From Thalassovita sp. (GTDB lineage Bacteria; Bacteroidota; Bacteroidia; Cytophagales; Flammeovirgaceae), in NCBI GenBank assembly GCA_002729595.1, contig PBYL01000168.1, positions 1-46,605 of the forward strand: a stretch of DNA of 46,605 bases, read 5' to 3'. The position numbers were made by a program, and so were the translations under genes. Below the pieces are notes generated by a model. It saw nothing but the letters and a program-made list of their open reading frames with translations. It did no database searches and had not been told where the DNA came from. Below, piece after piece: positions 9,071 to 17,452 of the stretch. The stretch's first letter is position 1, and the number at the start of each line of letters is the position of its first letter.

Positions 9071-10837
9071 ATGAACATAAAGAAATTATTTATATGTGCA
9101 GTATTGGTATTATCATCACTTACCCAATGTGAAGATGTACTGGAAATTGAAAACATCGACAGTTACGATTCTGAAGCAGTCTGGAACAGCGAAGATTTGG
9201 CCAATGCTTATTTAGCAGAGCTTTATCAGATTTTTGGAAATTGGAGTGCTTCTGCCGATTATACTTCTGAACAAGTTACTGGTGTTCCTTTCTACGAAGG
9301 TTTGGTTACTGTGAATAATGGCAGTTATAAGAATTGGGATTATACAACCATTCGCTTGATCAACCAAGCTATTGAGCAAGTTAACGAAGGTTCTTTGGAT
9401 GATGAAATAAAAGATGAAATTACTGGGCAAGCTCTTTTTATGCGAGCCTATTCTTATTTCTGGATGGTGGTTTATCACGGTGGAGTTCCTTATATCACTA
9501 CCCCACAAGACAGATACGAAGACGATTTGTTTGTAAGCAGAAACACCACAGCAGAGTGTTTCGATTTAATAGAACAAGACTTAGATGCAGCTTTGGCTTT
9601 ATTGCCTCAAAACATTCCTTCTTCGTCTGATGATTACGGAAGAATAGACCAAAACTTTGCCTTGGCTTTTAAAGCAAAAGTTTTGTTGTATAAAGCATCA
9701 CCTCAGTTTAATCCTTCAAATCCTTTTAGCAACCAATATTGGGAAGCGGCTTATACTGCCAACAAAAAAGCTTACGACGATTTGTTAGCACAAGGCTATG
9801 GTTTGGTAGACGATTACTCAGACTTGTTTTTAGATGAAAGAAATGCAGAAACAGTATTTGCGGTAATTAATACTTATCCGAACAAAACTACAAATTGGGA
9901 TAATGGTGTTCGTCCGGGTTCTGAGAGTCGAGGTCCTGCTTCTGCTTGCCCTACTTGGGAGTTTGTACAAGAGTTCCCGATGTTAGATGGTAAGTTATAC
10001 AGCGATCCATCAAGTGCTTACTACATGACAGACGAAGAGTTTTCTCAGAACTTCTGGGAAAACAGAGACCCAAGATTCGAAAAGTCTGTAGTTTGGAATG
10101 CCAGTGTTTACGAAGTTTCTGGAAAAGCAGGTAACAGACAATATACTTCGCTAGGTATTGCGCATGAGTTAGACGATTATGGTATTAATCCAGAAGCAAA
10201 CATCAACTCTACCAACTTGAATCGTTACAGTGGTTTCTTTATTAAAAAGGCGAGTGATTTATCGCTAACGCAAGCAGAAGTACAGCAATACGATATCGAT
10301 TTTGTGTTGATGCGTTTTGCGGAGGTGATGTTAAACTATGCAGAAGCTGCCAACGAAACGGGTAAACCTACCGAGGCGCTTGAAATGCTAAAACAATTAA
10401 GAGAAAGAGCAGGCATAGAACCTGGATCAGGTAATTATGGTATTACTGCCACCACAACAGAAGAAGTAAGAGAAGCAATTCTTGCTGAGCGCAATATTGA
10501 ATTGTGTTTCGAAGGTCACAGGTTCTGGGATTTAAGAAGATTGAGAATGTTAGATAGACTTGATGGCATTAGTAAACATGGAGTTGAGGCCATAGCCATT
10601 AACGATGATGGATCAGAAATGGCGATTTCTGCGGCAAAAGCTGCAGCAGCTACTTATGAATTGTTGCCATCTGATTTTAAATATAGCTTACTACCTACAC
10701 CATATACAGGCACTCAAGTATTTTCTGTTCCTGATACCTATTATTTCTTCCCAATAAGCCAGACTTCTATTGATGCCAATGGTAATCTGGAGCAAAATGT
10801 AGATTGGGGAGGAAGTTTCAATCCAACTTTAGAGTAA
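9071..10837 (+). CDS. SusD/RagB outer-membrane nutrient-binding lipoprotein
   Basis: This 588-residue protein starts with a lipoprotein signal peptide (lipobox SLTQC). It shows the SusD helical repeat regions: GQALFMRAYSYFWMV near the N-terminal third, MRFAEVMLNYAEAANETGK, and the late REAILAERNIELCFEGHRFWDLRR motif. It sits on the cell surface over the SusC barrel and binds the incoming nutrient. It overlaps functionally and transcriptionally with the SusC gene just upstream. A terminator begins 21 bases after the stop. Confidence 0.96.
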   Translation: MNIKKLFICAVLVLSSLTQCEDVLEIENIDSYDSEAVWNSEDLANAYLAELYQIFGNWSASADYTSEQVTGVPFYEGLVTVNNGSYKNWDYTTIRLINQAIEQVNEGSLDDEIKDEITGQALFMRAYSYFWMVVYHGGVPYITTPQDRYEDDLFVSRNTTAECFDLIEQDLDAALALLPQNIPSSSDDYGRIDQNFALAFKAKVLLYKASPQFNPSNPFSNQYWEAAYTANKKAYDDLLAQGYGLVDDYSDLFLDERNAETVFAVINTYPNKTTNWDNGVRPGSESRGPASACPTWEFVQEFPMLDGKLYSDPSSAYYMTDEEFSQNFWENRDPRFEKSVVWNASVYEVSGKAGNRQYTSLGIAHELDDYGINPEANINSTNLNRYSGFFIKKASDLSLTQAEVQQYDIDFVLMRFAEVMLNYAEAANETGKPTEALEMLKQLRERAGIEPGSGNYGITATTTEEVREAILAERNIELCFEGHRFWDLRRLRMLDRLDGISKHGVEAIAINDDGSEMAISAAKAAAATYELLPSDFKYSLLPTPYTGTQVFSVPDTYYFFPISQTSIDANGNLEQNVDWGGSFNPTLE

Positions 10838-10858
10838 TATAAACTCAATATTTACTTG

Positions 10859-10898
10859 ATCAGTAGTCTTTGTATGAGGGCTACTGATTTTTTGTTTT
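10859..10898 (+). terminator. Terminator after susD
   Basis: ATCAGTAG at 10859-10866 pairs perfectly with CTACTGAT at 10881-10888, followed by TTTTTGTTTT. It is placed to end the SusCD transcript. Confidence 0.88.
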
Positions 10899-10921
10899 AA
10901 CTATGTTGATGCAAAGCAAAA

Positions 10922-10955
10922 AAAATCCTTTACCTCAAGCGAGATAAAGGATTTT
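10922..10955. terminator. Bidirectional terminator-like hairpin 1
   Basis: AAAATCCTTTA pairs with TAAAGGATTTT, and the stem can extend past one mismatch to a CTC/GAG pair around an AAGC loop. A and T runs on both sides allow it to work on either strand. Its core resembles the hairpin at 11075-11107. Confidence 0.65.
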
Positions 10956-11074
10956 AAGCAATTAATGGTGTAACTGCTATCTTTTATATGCATAATAATG
11001 CTTCAATTTACACAGATAAATTTTTACTTTATTAGTAGAATGATCTGGAAGTAGAAAAGTGATGGCTCAAATAG

Positions 11075-11107
11075 AAAATCCCTTATCTAAGGAAGATAAG
11101 GGATTTT
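11075..11107. terminator. Bidirectional terminator-like hairpin 2
   Basis: Fourteen perfect pairs form between AAAATCCCTTATCT (11075-11088) and AGATAAGGGATTTT (11094-11107) around an AAGGA loop. It has the same AAAATCC...GGATTTT frame as the hairpin about 150 bases upstream. It could end transcripts from either side. Confidence 0.68.
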
Positions 11108-11315
11108 TATATAATTTTCTGATGCCATTGAAATGGCATTTGATTCATTAGAATCTAAATATATACAATGCTTTTCTTGTTAAAAATTTATAGGTACCTG
11201 TAAATAGAAATCAGCTCGCTAAAGTAGCCTATCTTTTATCCCGAATTGGGGGAGTAAGATTCTCAATTTAGTGATACCAATTTTCTCAAATTTGTTTACA
11301 ACTCTTTTGAGTAGA

Positions 11316-11768
11316 TCATTCTCTAATCTCTAAATCAAATGGGTCTATACTAGTTCCGATTTTAGCGCATAGTTTTTCTAATTCTGTTTGATCTAACAAA
11401 GCGATTTTGAAACAGCGAATTAAAAAGTAATATGTCACGTCTACTAATGCTTTTCTGGCTTCTTTCAAATCTGTGCTAGAAGTTCTAATTGGAGGTTTTG
11501 GAGTACCATCACTCAGTTCACACTTTCCACCACACATCGGGCAATAATCATATACTTTTGTGCCATGAGCGTCTATCCATGCTTGTTGAGCATCACGAAT
11601 ATTTGTAAACCTTTTGCCGTATTCATCAATAGCTTTTAGGGCAACTTGTACTTCATCTATCCAGTATTCTATATTAGCAAATTGCCCAACAACATGATGT
11701 GTATAAGCTGTAGTAAACTTCCTTAATTGTTCGGTTACAAGCTTGGCTTTTTCAATTGTGTATATCAT
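11316..11768 (-). CDS. Unknown 150-residue protein with a cysteine knuckle
   Basis: I do not recognise this protein. It is mostly helical, with no signal peptide or membrane helix. A compact cysteine motif in the middle (YCPMCGGKC, about residues 85-93) looks like half of a zinc ribbon, though a second CxxC pair is missing. The later half is a long helix pair (ARKALVDVTYYFLIRCFKIALLDQTELEKL). It stands alone on the minus strand and is divergent from the next gene. A DNA-binding or scaffold role is possible but not shown. Confidence 0.6.
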   Translation of the reverse strand: MIYTIEKAKLVTEQLRKFTTAYTHHVVGQFANIEYWIDEVQVALKAIDEYGKRFTNIRDAQQAWIDAHGTKVYDYCPMCGGKCELSDGTPKPPIRTSSTDLKEARKALVDVTYYFLIRCFKIALLDQTELEKLCAKIGTSIDPFDLEIRE

Positions 11769-11862
11769 TATCTATTATAATATCAGAAATTAACTAAGAT
11801 GTAAATCTTATTAAAGTGATTTAAATTAACAATTTAGATGGCATTCAATAACTATTATTTGT

Positions 11863-11870
11863 TACATTTG
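11863..11870 (+). promoter_or_regulatory. Exact -7 box for the gene at 11914
   Basis: TACATTTG is an exact TAnnTTTG match, about 44 bases before the ATG at 11914. No clear -33 element is seen at 17-23 bases. Confidence 0.5.
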
Positions 11871-11913
11871 ATCTTAGATTATTTATATATTTTAAAGCTA
11901 TTATAATTTTAAA

Positions 11914-12615
11914 ATGAAATCAGATCAAATATTTATTGCCAAAAATAAACTAATTAAAGTAGTTCTATTTGCTTTTGTATTGCTACTGAATTTTTCAGTT
12001 TATAGCCAATCTTTTGAAGGCTGGATTAGTTACAAGGTAGAAACCTTAAATCCAAATTCTGAATTGATTCCTGATAGTACTTGGCAAAAAATGATGAAAG
12101 AAAAGTTTGGTGATAAAGGATATATCGCACAAAAATATTATTATAAAGAAAACAATTACATTGCTGAAATAGAAGCAGGAAATGAGAAAGGTTTTCAGGC
12201 ATTTAGTTCTGCAGATGGCTTAATATATTCTTGGCAAGAAAACTCAAACAAAGCAGTTGCTGTAGACAGTAAAAATACTTTAGATGAGTTTATTGAGATT
12301 GTAGAAACAGATCAAACAGATAATATCTTAGGAATTGAATGTAAATGCATTGTTGTAAAATCTAGTTTGGGAGAGACTACCCTTTGGTATAATAGCGATT
12401 ATTTTAAGATTGATCCTAATTTCTATAAAGGTTTTAAAAATGGTCACTGGGAGCAAATTATAAATAAAATAGAATGTATTCCACTCAAAATTGAAAACAA
12501 AGGATTTATGAGTAATACTGTACAAGAAGCTACAGCTTTTGAAGAGATAGCAGTTGATGAAAGTCGATTTACAATTCCAAAGTTTAAAGAGGTTTATAAA
12601 AATCCATTAAAGTAA
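11914..12615 (+). CDS. Secreted protein resembling GLPGLI/DUF4412-type families
   Basis: This 233-residue protein has an N-terminal signal peptide (hydrophobic VVLFAFVLLLNFSVYS, cleavage near SQS). The mature part is strand-rich: GWISYKVETL, then YYYKENNYIAEIE, then ILGIECKCIVVKSSLGETTLWY, then CIPLKIENKG. This pattern resembles the Bacteroidota GLPGLI/DUF4412 periplasmic proteins, whose function is unknown. A terminator follows at 12704. Family placement is tentative. Confidence 0.6.
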   Translation: MKSDQIFIAKNKLIKVVLFAFVLLLNFSVYSQSFEGWISYKVETLNPNSELIPDSTWQKMMKEKFGDKGYIAQKYYYKENNYIAEIEAGNEKGFQAFSSADGLIYSWQENSNKAVAVDSKNTLDEFIEIVETDQTDNILGIECKCIVVKSSLGETTLWYNSDYFKIDPNFYKGFKNGHWEQIINKIECIPLKIENKGFMSNTVQEATAFEEIAVDESRFTIPKFKEVYKNPLK

Positions 12616-12703
12616 GTTATAGTCAGTCTATAAAATGGCCGGAATTATAGCTTCTCAATAATTTCAAGATAAGATTACGCTATTTGTAGATAATCGATTT
12701 AAG

Positions 12704-12742
12704 CTCCCAATATTTTAAGTGATGTTGGGAGTTGTCTTTTTC
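12704..12742 (+). terminator. Terminator after the secreted protein gene
   Basis: CTCCCAA at 12704-12710 pairs with TTGGGAG at 12725-12731, followed by TTGTCTTTTTC. It lies 34 bases before the end of the convergent kinase gene and separates the two units. Confidence 0.75.
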
Positions 12743-12775
12743 TTGGTATTAAAAAAACTCATAAAAACGTCTTTA

Positions 12776-14275
12776 TCAAACCAAAACATCACTAATTACC
12801 TTTTGCCAGCCAACATACGATTCTTTAATTGAATCGGTATCTTCAGAAGGGATGAAAACTTGGGCTTTGTTGTTTTTAGGGAAATCTTCTATACTTTGCC
12901 ATATGCCGGCACCTAATCCAGCTATTAGCGCAGCACCATAAGCCGATACATCTGTAATGCCAATGTTCACGACTTTGGTACCTAGCAAATCCGTTAAAAA
13001 ATGCATTAGAAATCCATTTTGGGTGATGCCGCCATCTGCTTTCAATTCTTTTAATGATGTCTGTGCCTCTTGCTCCATCACACTTATCACATCCTTTATT
13101 TGATAGGGGATTGACTCCAAAGCAGCTCGAACGATATGCGATTTATTAGACTTAAAAGTTAGCCCGTGGATGGAAGCTTTCCAGTTCATTTTCCAATGTG
13201 GTGCGCCCATGCCACTAAATGCAGGGATTATGTATACACCCTCGCAACTTTCTAAAGACTGCGCAATACTTTCTGTTTCAATGCTATCCGTTAAAATTCC
13301 CAACTGCTTTTTTAACCATTCGATGGTGGCTCCACAACTTACAATTACTCCTTCTAAGGCGTAATCGATGCGGTTTTCTATGCTCCAACAAATGGTAGTT
13401 ACCATGCCGGAATTAGAAGATACAGGTTTGTTTCCTGTATTCCATAAAATGGAAGAACCTGTTCCGAGTGTTACTTTTGCGGTTCCTTCTGAGTAACAAG
13501 CTTCACCAAATGCGGCAGCATGTGAGTCTCCAATCATTCCGGTAATAGGTATAGGGCGATCAAATACCTTTTCAAAATCTGATGCGCCAAAGTGGCACGA
13601 AGAATGGCAAACCTCAGGTAGGTTTAATTTACTTAGGTTGAATTTGTCTAATAAAAACTCATCCCACTCAAGCTCAAAAATATTGTAGAATAAAGTTCTG
13701 CTAGCATTGGTATGGTCGGTAATGTATTTTTCACCATTGGTAAGCTTATAAAGTAACCAAGTATCAACTGTACCAAAATAAGCATTACCTGCTTCGATTT
13801 TCTCTCTCACACAAGCATCATTTTCGTATAAATGGATCAGTTTTGTAGCCGAAAAATAAGGATCGATTTTTAAACCAGTTTTCTGTTTTATTTCACACTC
13901 TAAACCTTGAAGATGTAATCTATTGCAAGTCTCGATAGAACGTTTACATTGCCACACAATAGCTTGATGTAGTGGTTCACCATTTTCATCCCAAACCACA
14001 AAAGTTTCCCTCTGATTGGTGATGCCACAGCTTACTATATTGTGAGTTTGATTTGGATATAAAGCTTCAAATTGCTCAATGCAGGTTTTTACTGCTTCTA
14101 TCACTGTTTGATATATCTCAATAGGAGATTGCTCTACATAACCCACTTGTGGATAATAAGATTGAAGCGGTATGGTAGTTTTTGTAATTAGTTCACCATC
14201 TTGATTAAAAACTATCGCTTTTGTACCGCTTGTACTTTGATCAACAGTCAATATAAATATTTCTTTAGAAGACAT
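12776..14275 (-). CDS. FGGY carbohydrate kinase, glycerol-kinase-like
   Basis: This 499-residue FGGY kinase has an N-terminal phosphate-binding DQSTSGTKA (12-20) and the glycerol-kinase-type substrate residues: Arg89/Glu90 in NQRET, Trp108 in IVWQC, Tyr140 in DPYFS and catalytic Asp250 in GDSHAA. In glycerol kinase the residue after that Asp is Gln; here it is Ser251. It is the last gene of an operon with an aldose-ketose isomerase, a split transketolase and a sugar ABC importer. Its likely substrate is therefore the ketose made by the isomerase rather than glycerol. Apulose or another ketose with a glycerol-like end would fit the retained contacts, but this is inference. Confidence 0.85.
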   Translation of the reverse strand: MSSKEIFILTVDQSTSGTKAIVFNQDGELITKTTIPLQSYYPQVGYVEQSPIEIYQTVIEAVKTCIEQFEALYPNQTHNIVSCGITNQRETFVVWDENGEPLHQAIVWQCKRSIETCNRLHLQGLECEIKQKTGLKIDPYFSATKLIHLYENDACVREKIEAGNAYFGTVDTWLLYKLTNGEKYITDHTNASRTLFYNIFELEWDEFLLDKFNLSKLNLPEVCHSSCHFGASDFEKVFDRPIPITGMIGDSHAAAFGEACYSEGTAKVTLGTGSSILWNTGNKPVSSNSGMVTTICWSIENRIDYALEGVIVSCGATIEWLKKQLGILTDSIETESIAQSLESCEGVYIIPAFSGMGAPHWKMNWKASIHGLTFKSNKSHIVRAALESIPYQIKDVISVMEQEAQTSLKELKADGGITQNGFLMHFLTDLLGTKVVNIGITDVSAYGAALIAGLGAGIWQSIEDFPKNNKAQVFIPSEDTDSIKESYVGWQKVISDVLV

Positions 14276-14301
14276 CTTTAGAGAATTTAAGCTTTAAAAA
14301 A

Positions 14302-15267
14302 TCAATCGTCTTTTCTACTTGCTTTGTCGAGAATTACTGCTACGAGTATGACCATACCTTTTACAACTTGTTGCCAAAAAGGAGAGACATTGAGCAACAC
14401 AAGCCCATTGTTGAGCACACCGATAATTAATGCACCTTGTACAGTGCCTAAAATTGTTCCGCGTCCACCAGAAAGGGAAGTACCTCCAATTACTACAGCA
14501 GCAATAGAATCAAGTTCGTAACTCAAACCTGCATTGGGTTGGGCAGAGTCTAAACGGGCAGTAACGATTAGCCCACCAATAGCCGACAAAGCTCCGACAA
14601 TTGTATACACCCAAACTTTTACATTCTTAATTTTTATACCTGAAAGGCGAGCTGCACTTTCGTTACTTCCAATGGCATAAATATACCGGCCTAATTGCGT
14701 GTAGTTTGTTATAATGATGGCAATACCTACAATAACAGCAGAAATCCAAACGGGCATCGGGATACCTAAAAACCAGCCAGTGCCTAAAAAAGCAAAACTA
14801 GGATTTAAACCCGTTATCGGATAGCCGCCCGTCCAAAGCATGGTAAGTCCGCGAGCGATGGTAAGCATAGCTAATGTTGCCACAAAGGGTGGGACTTTAA
14901 ATTTTGTAATCATAAATCCATTAAAAACACCCAAACCACTACCCACAGTAGTACCAGTAACTACAGCACCCAACAATGTAAAGCCAATAAACAAATTCAT
15001 CGATTGGAATTCGACTCCATACTTTAAAAGACCTGCTGCAATAGCACTACTCAATGCCAAGATAGAGCCAACAGATAGATCAATTCCGCCAGATAAAATA
15101 ACTAGCGTCATGCCAACAGAGATGCAAATATTTACTGAAATTTGCCGCATTACATTCCAAGCATTATCCACCGTCAAAAACTTATCTGACATAATGGATA
15201 GTATAATACAAAGCAGTAGCAGGGCTATTATTGATTTAAATTGAGCTAATTTTTCTTTCATTTTCAT
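14302..15267 (-). CDS. Ribose-type ABC transporter permease (RbsC-like)
   Basis: This 321-residue integral membrane protein has about nine or ten hydrophobic segments and the permease motif region GGIDLSVGSILALSSAIAAG, then GGTSLSGGRGTILGT and a C-terminal VVKGMVILVAVILDK. It belongs to the BPD_transp_2 family used for ribose, xylose, AI-2 and related sugars. It begins 11 bases after the ATPase stop; an ATG at codon 3 (15261) is an equally good start. It forms the membrane channel of the importer encoded by its upstream neighbours. Confidence 0.92.
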   Translation of the reverse strand: MKMKEKLAQFKSIIALLLLCIILSIMSDKFLTVDNAWNVMRQISVNICISVGMTLVILSGGIDLSVGSILALSSAIAAGLLKYGVEFQSMNLFIGFTLLGAVVTGTTVGSGLGVFNGFMITKFKVPPFVATLAMLTIARGLTMLWTGGYPITGLNPSFAFLGTGWFLGIPMPVWISAVIVGIAIIITNYTQLGRYIYAIGSNESAARLSGIKIKNVKVWVYTIVGALSAIGGLIVTARLDSAQPNAGLSYELDSIAAVVIGGTSLSGGRGTILGTVQGALIIGVLNNGLVLLNVSPFWQQVVKGMVILVAVILDKASRKDD

Positions 15268-15277
15268 TTCACATTTC

Positions 15278-16795
15278 TTATTTAATAGCAGCCGTCATTA
15301 TAGCATCTTCATTAGCTTCTGCACTTTTAAATTCAGTATCTATCTTAGACTGACTCATTACTAAAATTCTATCTGAGATGGTCATTATTTCAGGTAGTTC
15401 CGATGAAACCACAACTACAGCCAATCCCTCTTTGGCAAGTTGCTCTATCAAATGATATATTTCGTTCTTGGCATTTACATCGATACCGCGAGTAGGTTCA
15501 TCCAAGAAAAGTACTTTAGGGCAAGTGGCTAACCATTTACCAATAACTACTTTTTGTTGGTTACCACCGCTTAAGTTTTTAGTGATGTTCTTCTCAGAAG
15601 TGGTTTTTATATTGATCTTGTTAATGTAATACTTCGCAAGTTTACACTCAAGTACATTATTCAGAAAGCTGCTTTTTACAACTTGTTCAGTATCAGCCAT
15701 GCTGATGTTTTTGGCAATATTCATTTGTAGTACAAGCCCATCTTTTTTACGATTTTCGGGCACGAGACCTAAGCCTGCTTTTATCGCATCACACACAGAA
15801 TTGATTTTTACTTCCTTTCCTTCGATGTAAATTTTACCAGTTACTCTGTTGGGATGCAGCCCGAAAATGGCTTCGAAAAGTTCTGTGCGACCTGCACCCA
15901 TTAAACCGAAGATGCCTAGTATTTCGCCTTTTCTAACACTTAGAGAGACATTTTGTACCCAATAGTCTTCAGTATTCGGATTCTTGTAAAAACTCAAATC
16001 TTCAATTCTCAGAATTTCTTCCCCATAAGGTATTTTTGTTCTTTGAAAAGTGTTTTTAATATCTCTGCCCACCATAAAGCGAATCAAATCTTCCTTTTTC
16101 ACATGAGATACATCTTCGATTTTGCCCACCATTTGCCCATCTCTAAGGGCAATAAATCGATCTGCAATTTTGAATAATTCATCAAGTTTATGGGAGATAT
16201 ATAAGATAGCGACACCTTTCTTTTTAATGTCTTCGATGATTCGGAACAAGATTTCCACCTCAGAATCTGATATTGCCGAAGTAGGTTCATCCATAATAAT
16301 AACTCGTGCATTTAATGAAAGGGCTTTTGCAATCTCAATGAGTTGTTGCTCACCAATTCTAAGTTTGCCCACTTTTGTCTTAGGATCGATATTAAAGTCT
16401 AATTTTTTTAGCCATTCTCTAGATTGAGCATGCATGGTCTCATAATCTAGAAAGCCAAATTTGTTGACTAGCTCACGGCCTAAAAAGATGTTTTCTGTGA
16501 TGCTTAAATAGGGGATGAGGTTTAATTCTTGATGGATAATTGCAATGCCTTTATCGTTTGCTTCTCGCGGAGTTTTAAAACTAACTTCCTCTCCATCCAA
16601 AAATAATTTGCCTTCATAAGTATTGTAAACACCAGAAAGAATCTTCATCAATGTAGATTTTCCTGCACCGTTTTCTCCTACAATCACATTTACTTCCCCC
16701 TTATACACTTCGAGGTTTACCTGATTTAAGGCGACTGTACCAGCGAACTTTTTGGTGATGTTTTGGGCAGTTAATATCGGCTGTTCTGTAGTCAT
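15278..16795 (-). CDS. Sugar ABC transporter ATP-binding protein (RbsA-like)
   Basis: This 505-residue protein has two fused ABC domains. The first has Walker A GENGAGKST (40-48), signature LRIGEQQLIEIAKAL and Walker B VIIMDEPTSA. The second has the usual degenerate P loop (GLMGAGRTE) but a good signature (LSGGNQQKVVIGKWL) and Walker B VLFLDEPTRGID. This is the standard RbsA/XylG/MglA arrangement in which one polypeptide supplies both ATP sites. It lies between the DUF2291 gene and the permease with about 10-base gaps, so co-translation is likely. Confidence 0.95.
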   Translation of the reverse strand: MTTEQPILTAQNITKKFAGTVALNQVNLEVYKGEVNVIVGENGAGKSTLMKILSGVYNTYEGKLFLDGEEVSFKTPREANDKGIAIIHQELNLIPYLSITENIFLGRELVNKFGFLDYETMHAQSREWLKKLDFNIDPKTKVGKLRIGEQQLIEIAKALSLNARVIIMDEPTSAISDSEVEILFRIIEDIKKKGVAILYISHKLDELFKIADRFIALRDGQMVGKIEDVSHVKKEDLIRFMVGRDIKNTFQRTKIPYGEEILRIEDLSFYKNPNTEDYWVQNVSLSVRKGEILGIFGLMGAGRTELFEAIFGLHPNRVTGKIYIEGKEVKINSVCDAIKAGLGLVPENRKKDGLVLQMNIAKNISMADTEQVVKSSFLNNVLECKLAKYYINKINIKTTSEKNITKNLSGGNQQKVVIGKWLATCPKVLFLDEPTRGIDVNAKNEIYHLIEQLAKEGLAVVVVSSELPEIMTISDRILVMSQSKIDTEFKSAEANEDAIMTAAIK

Positions 16796-16805
16796 ATAAA
16801 TTGGA

Positions 16806-17438
16806 TTAAGGATTATTAGAAGTGATTGCTAATGAAATGGGAATCACACGAAGTTCATCAGTTTGTTTTTCTTCGAGATTTAATCTGAGTGCCCCTTTAA
16901 AGTTGACCGATTGCCCTTCTGAAACCTGTTTCATAAAAGGAGGGATAATCTCATTCTTCACTATGTGATTCATCTCGACTGAGATATTATTAAAATCCAT
17001 CGTATTCGCATAATCGCTAATGCTTACCAAACCAGAAGCATCTCGAAGTGTATTTCCAAAGATAAAATCAGTGGCTAGAAGAATGCTTTGGCTGTCTAAA
17101 CCTTCAATATCTAATCGCACATTTTCATCTTCTATGGCTAACACTTTTCCTTTGCCTTCGAGCATAAAGTAGCGATAATTACTCACGCCAAGTGTTTTTC
17201 CATGTTCTTTCGTAAATGAATTAAAGTTGGAATCGAGCTGAGCAAAATATGCTGAAGCTTCTAATGCAGGAACATTATTAATTTGAGTTTGCATTAATTC
17301 CTGAGCAAAAGTTTTGGGCGAAAAGTCTTCTTTTATTTCAGACAGCTTTTTTTCATCCAATGCTTCGAAGTACACAGAATTGTAAGCAATTAAGCAGATC
17401 AATAAGATGCCAATAACGATTTTGATTCTTTTAATCAT
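16806..17438 (-). CDS. DUF2291 membrane-anchored periplasmic protein
   Basis: This 210-residue protein has an N-terminal membrane anchor (KIVIGILLICLIAYNSVYF) followed by a periplasmic domain typical of DUF2291: DFSPKTFAQELMQTQI, YFMLEGKGKVLAIEDENV, then a conserved late block ending RVIPISLAI. DUF2291 proteins are repeatedly encoded with ribose-type sugar importers, but their job is not established. Here the gene lies exactly between the binding protein and the ATPase, which points to a direct role in the import complex. Confidence 0.82.
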   Translation of the reverse strand: MIKRIKIVIGILLICLIAYNSVYFEALDEKKLSEIKEDFSPKTFAQELMQTQINNVPALEASAYFAQLDSNFNSFTKEHGKTLGVSNYRYFMLEGKGKVLAIEDENVRLDIEGLDSQSILLATDFIFGNTLRDASGLVSISDYANTMDFNNISVEMNHIVKNEIIPPFMKQVSEGQSVNFKGALRLNLEEKQTDELRVIPISLAITSNNP

Positions 17439-17452
17439 TTCCTATGCTGTTA

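Larger units (their letters stand above)
10838..11315. other. 478-base intergenic region with three hairpins
   Basis: The region between SusD and the minus-strand 150-residue gene has no credible protein gene. It holds three strong inverted repeats (10859-10898, 10922-10955, 11075-11107) and a weaker TGCCATT/AATGGCA one near 11122-11138. The 119 bases between the second and third hairpins could hold a small RNA, but I see no promoter that proves it. Confidence 0.6.
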
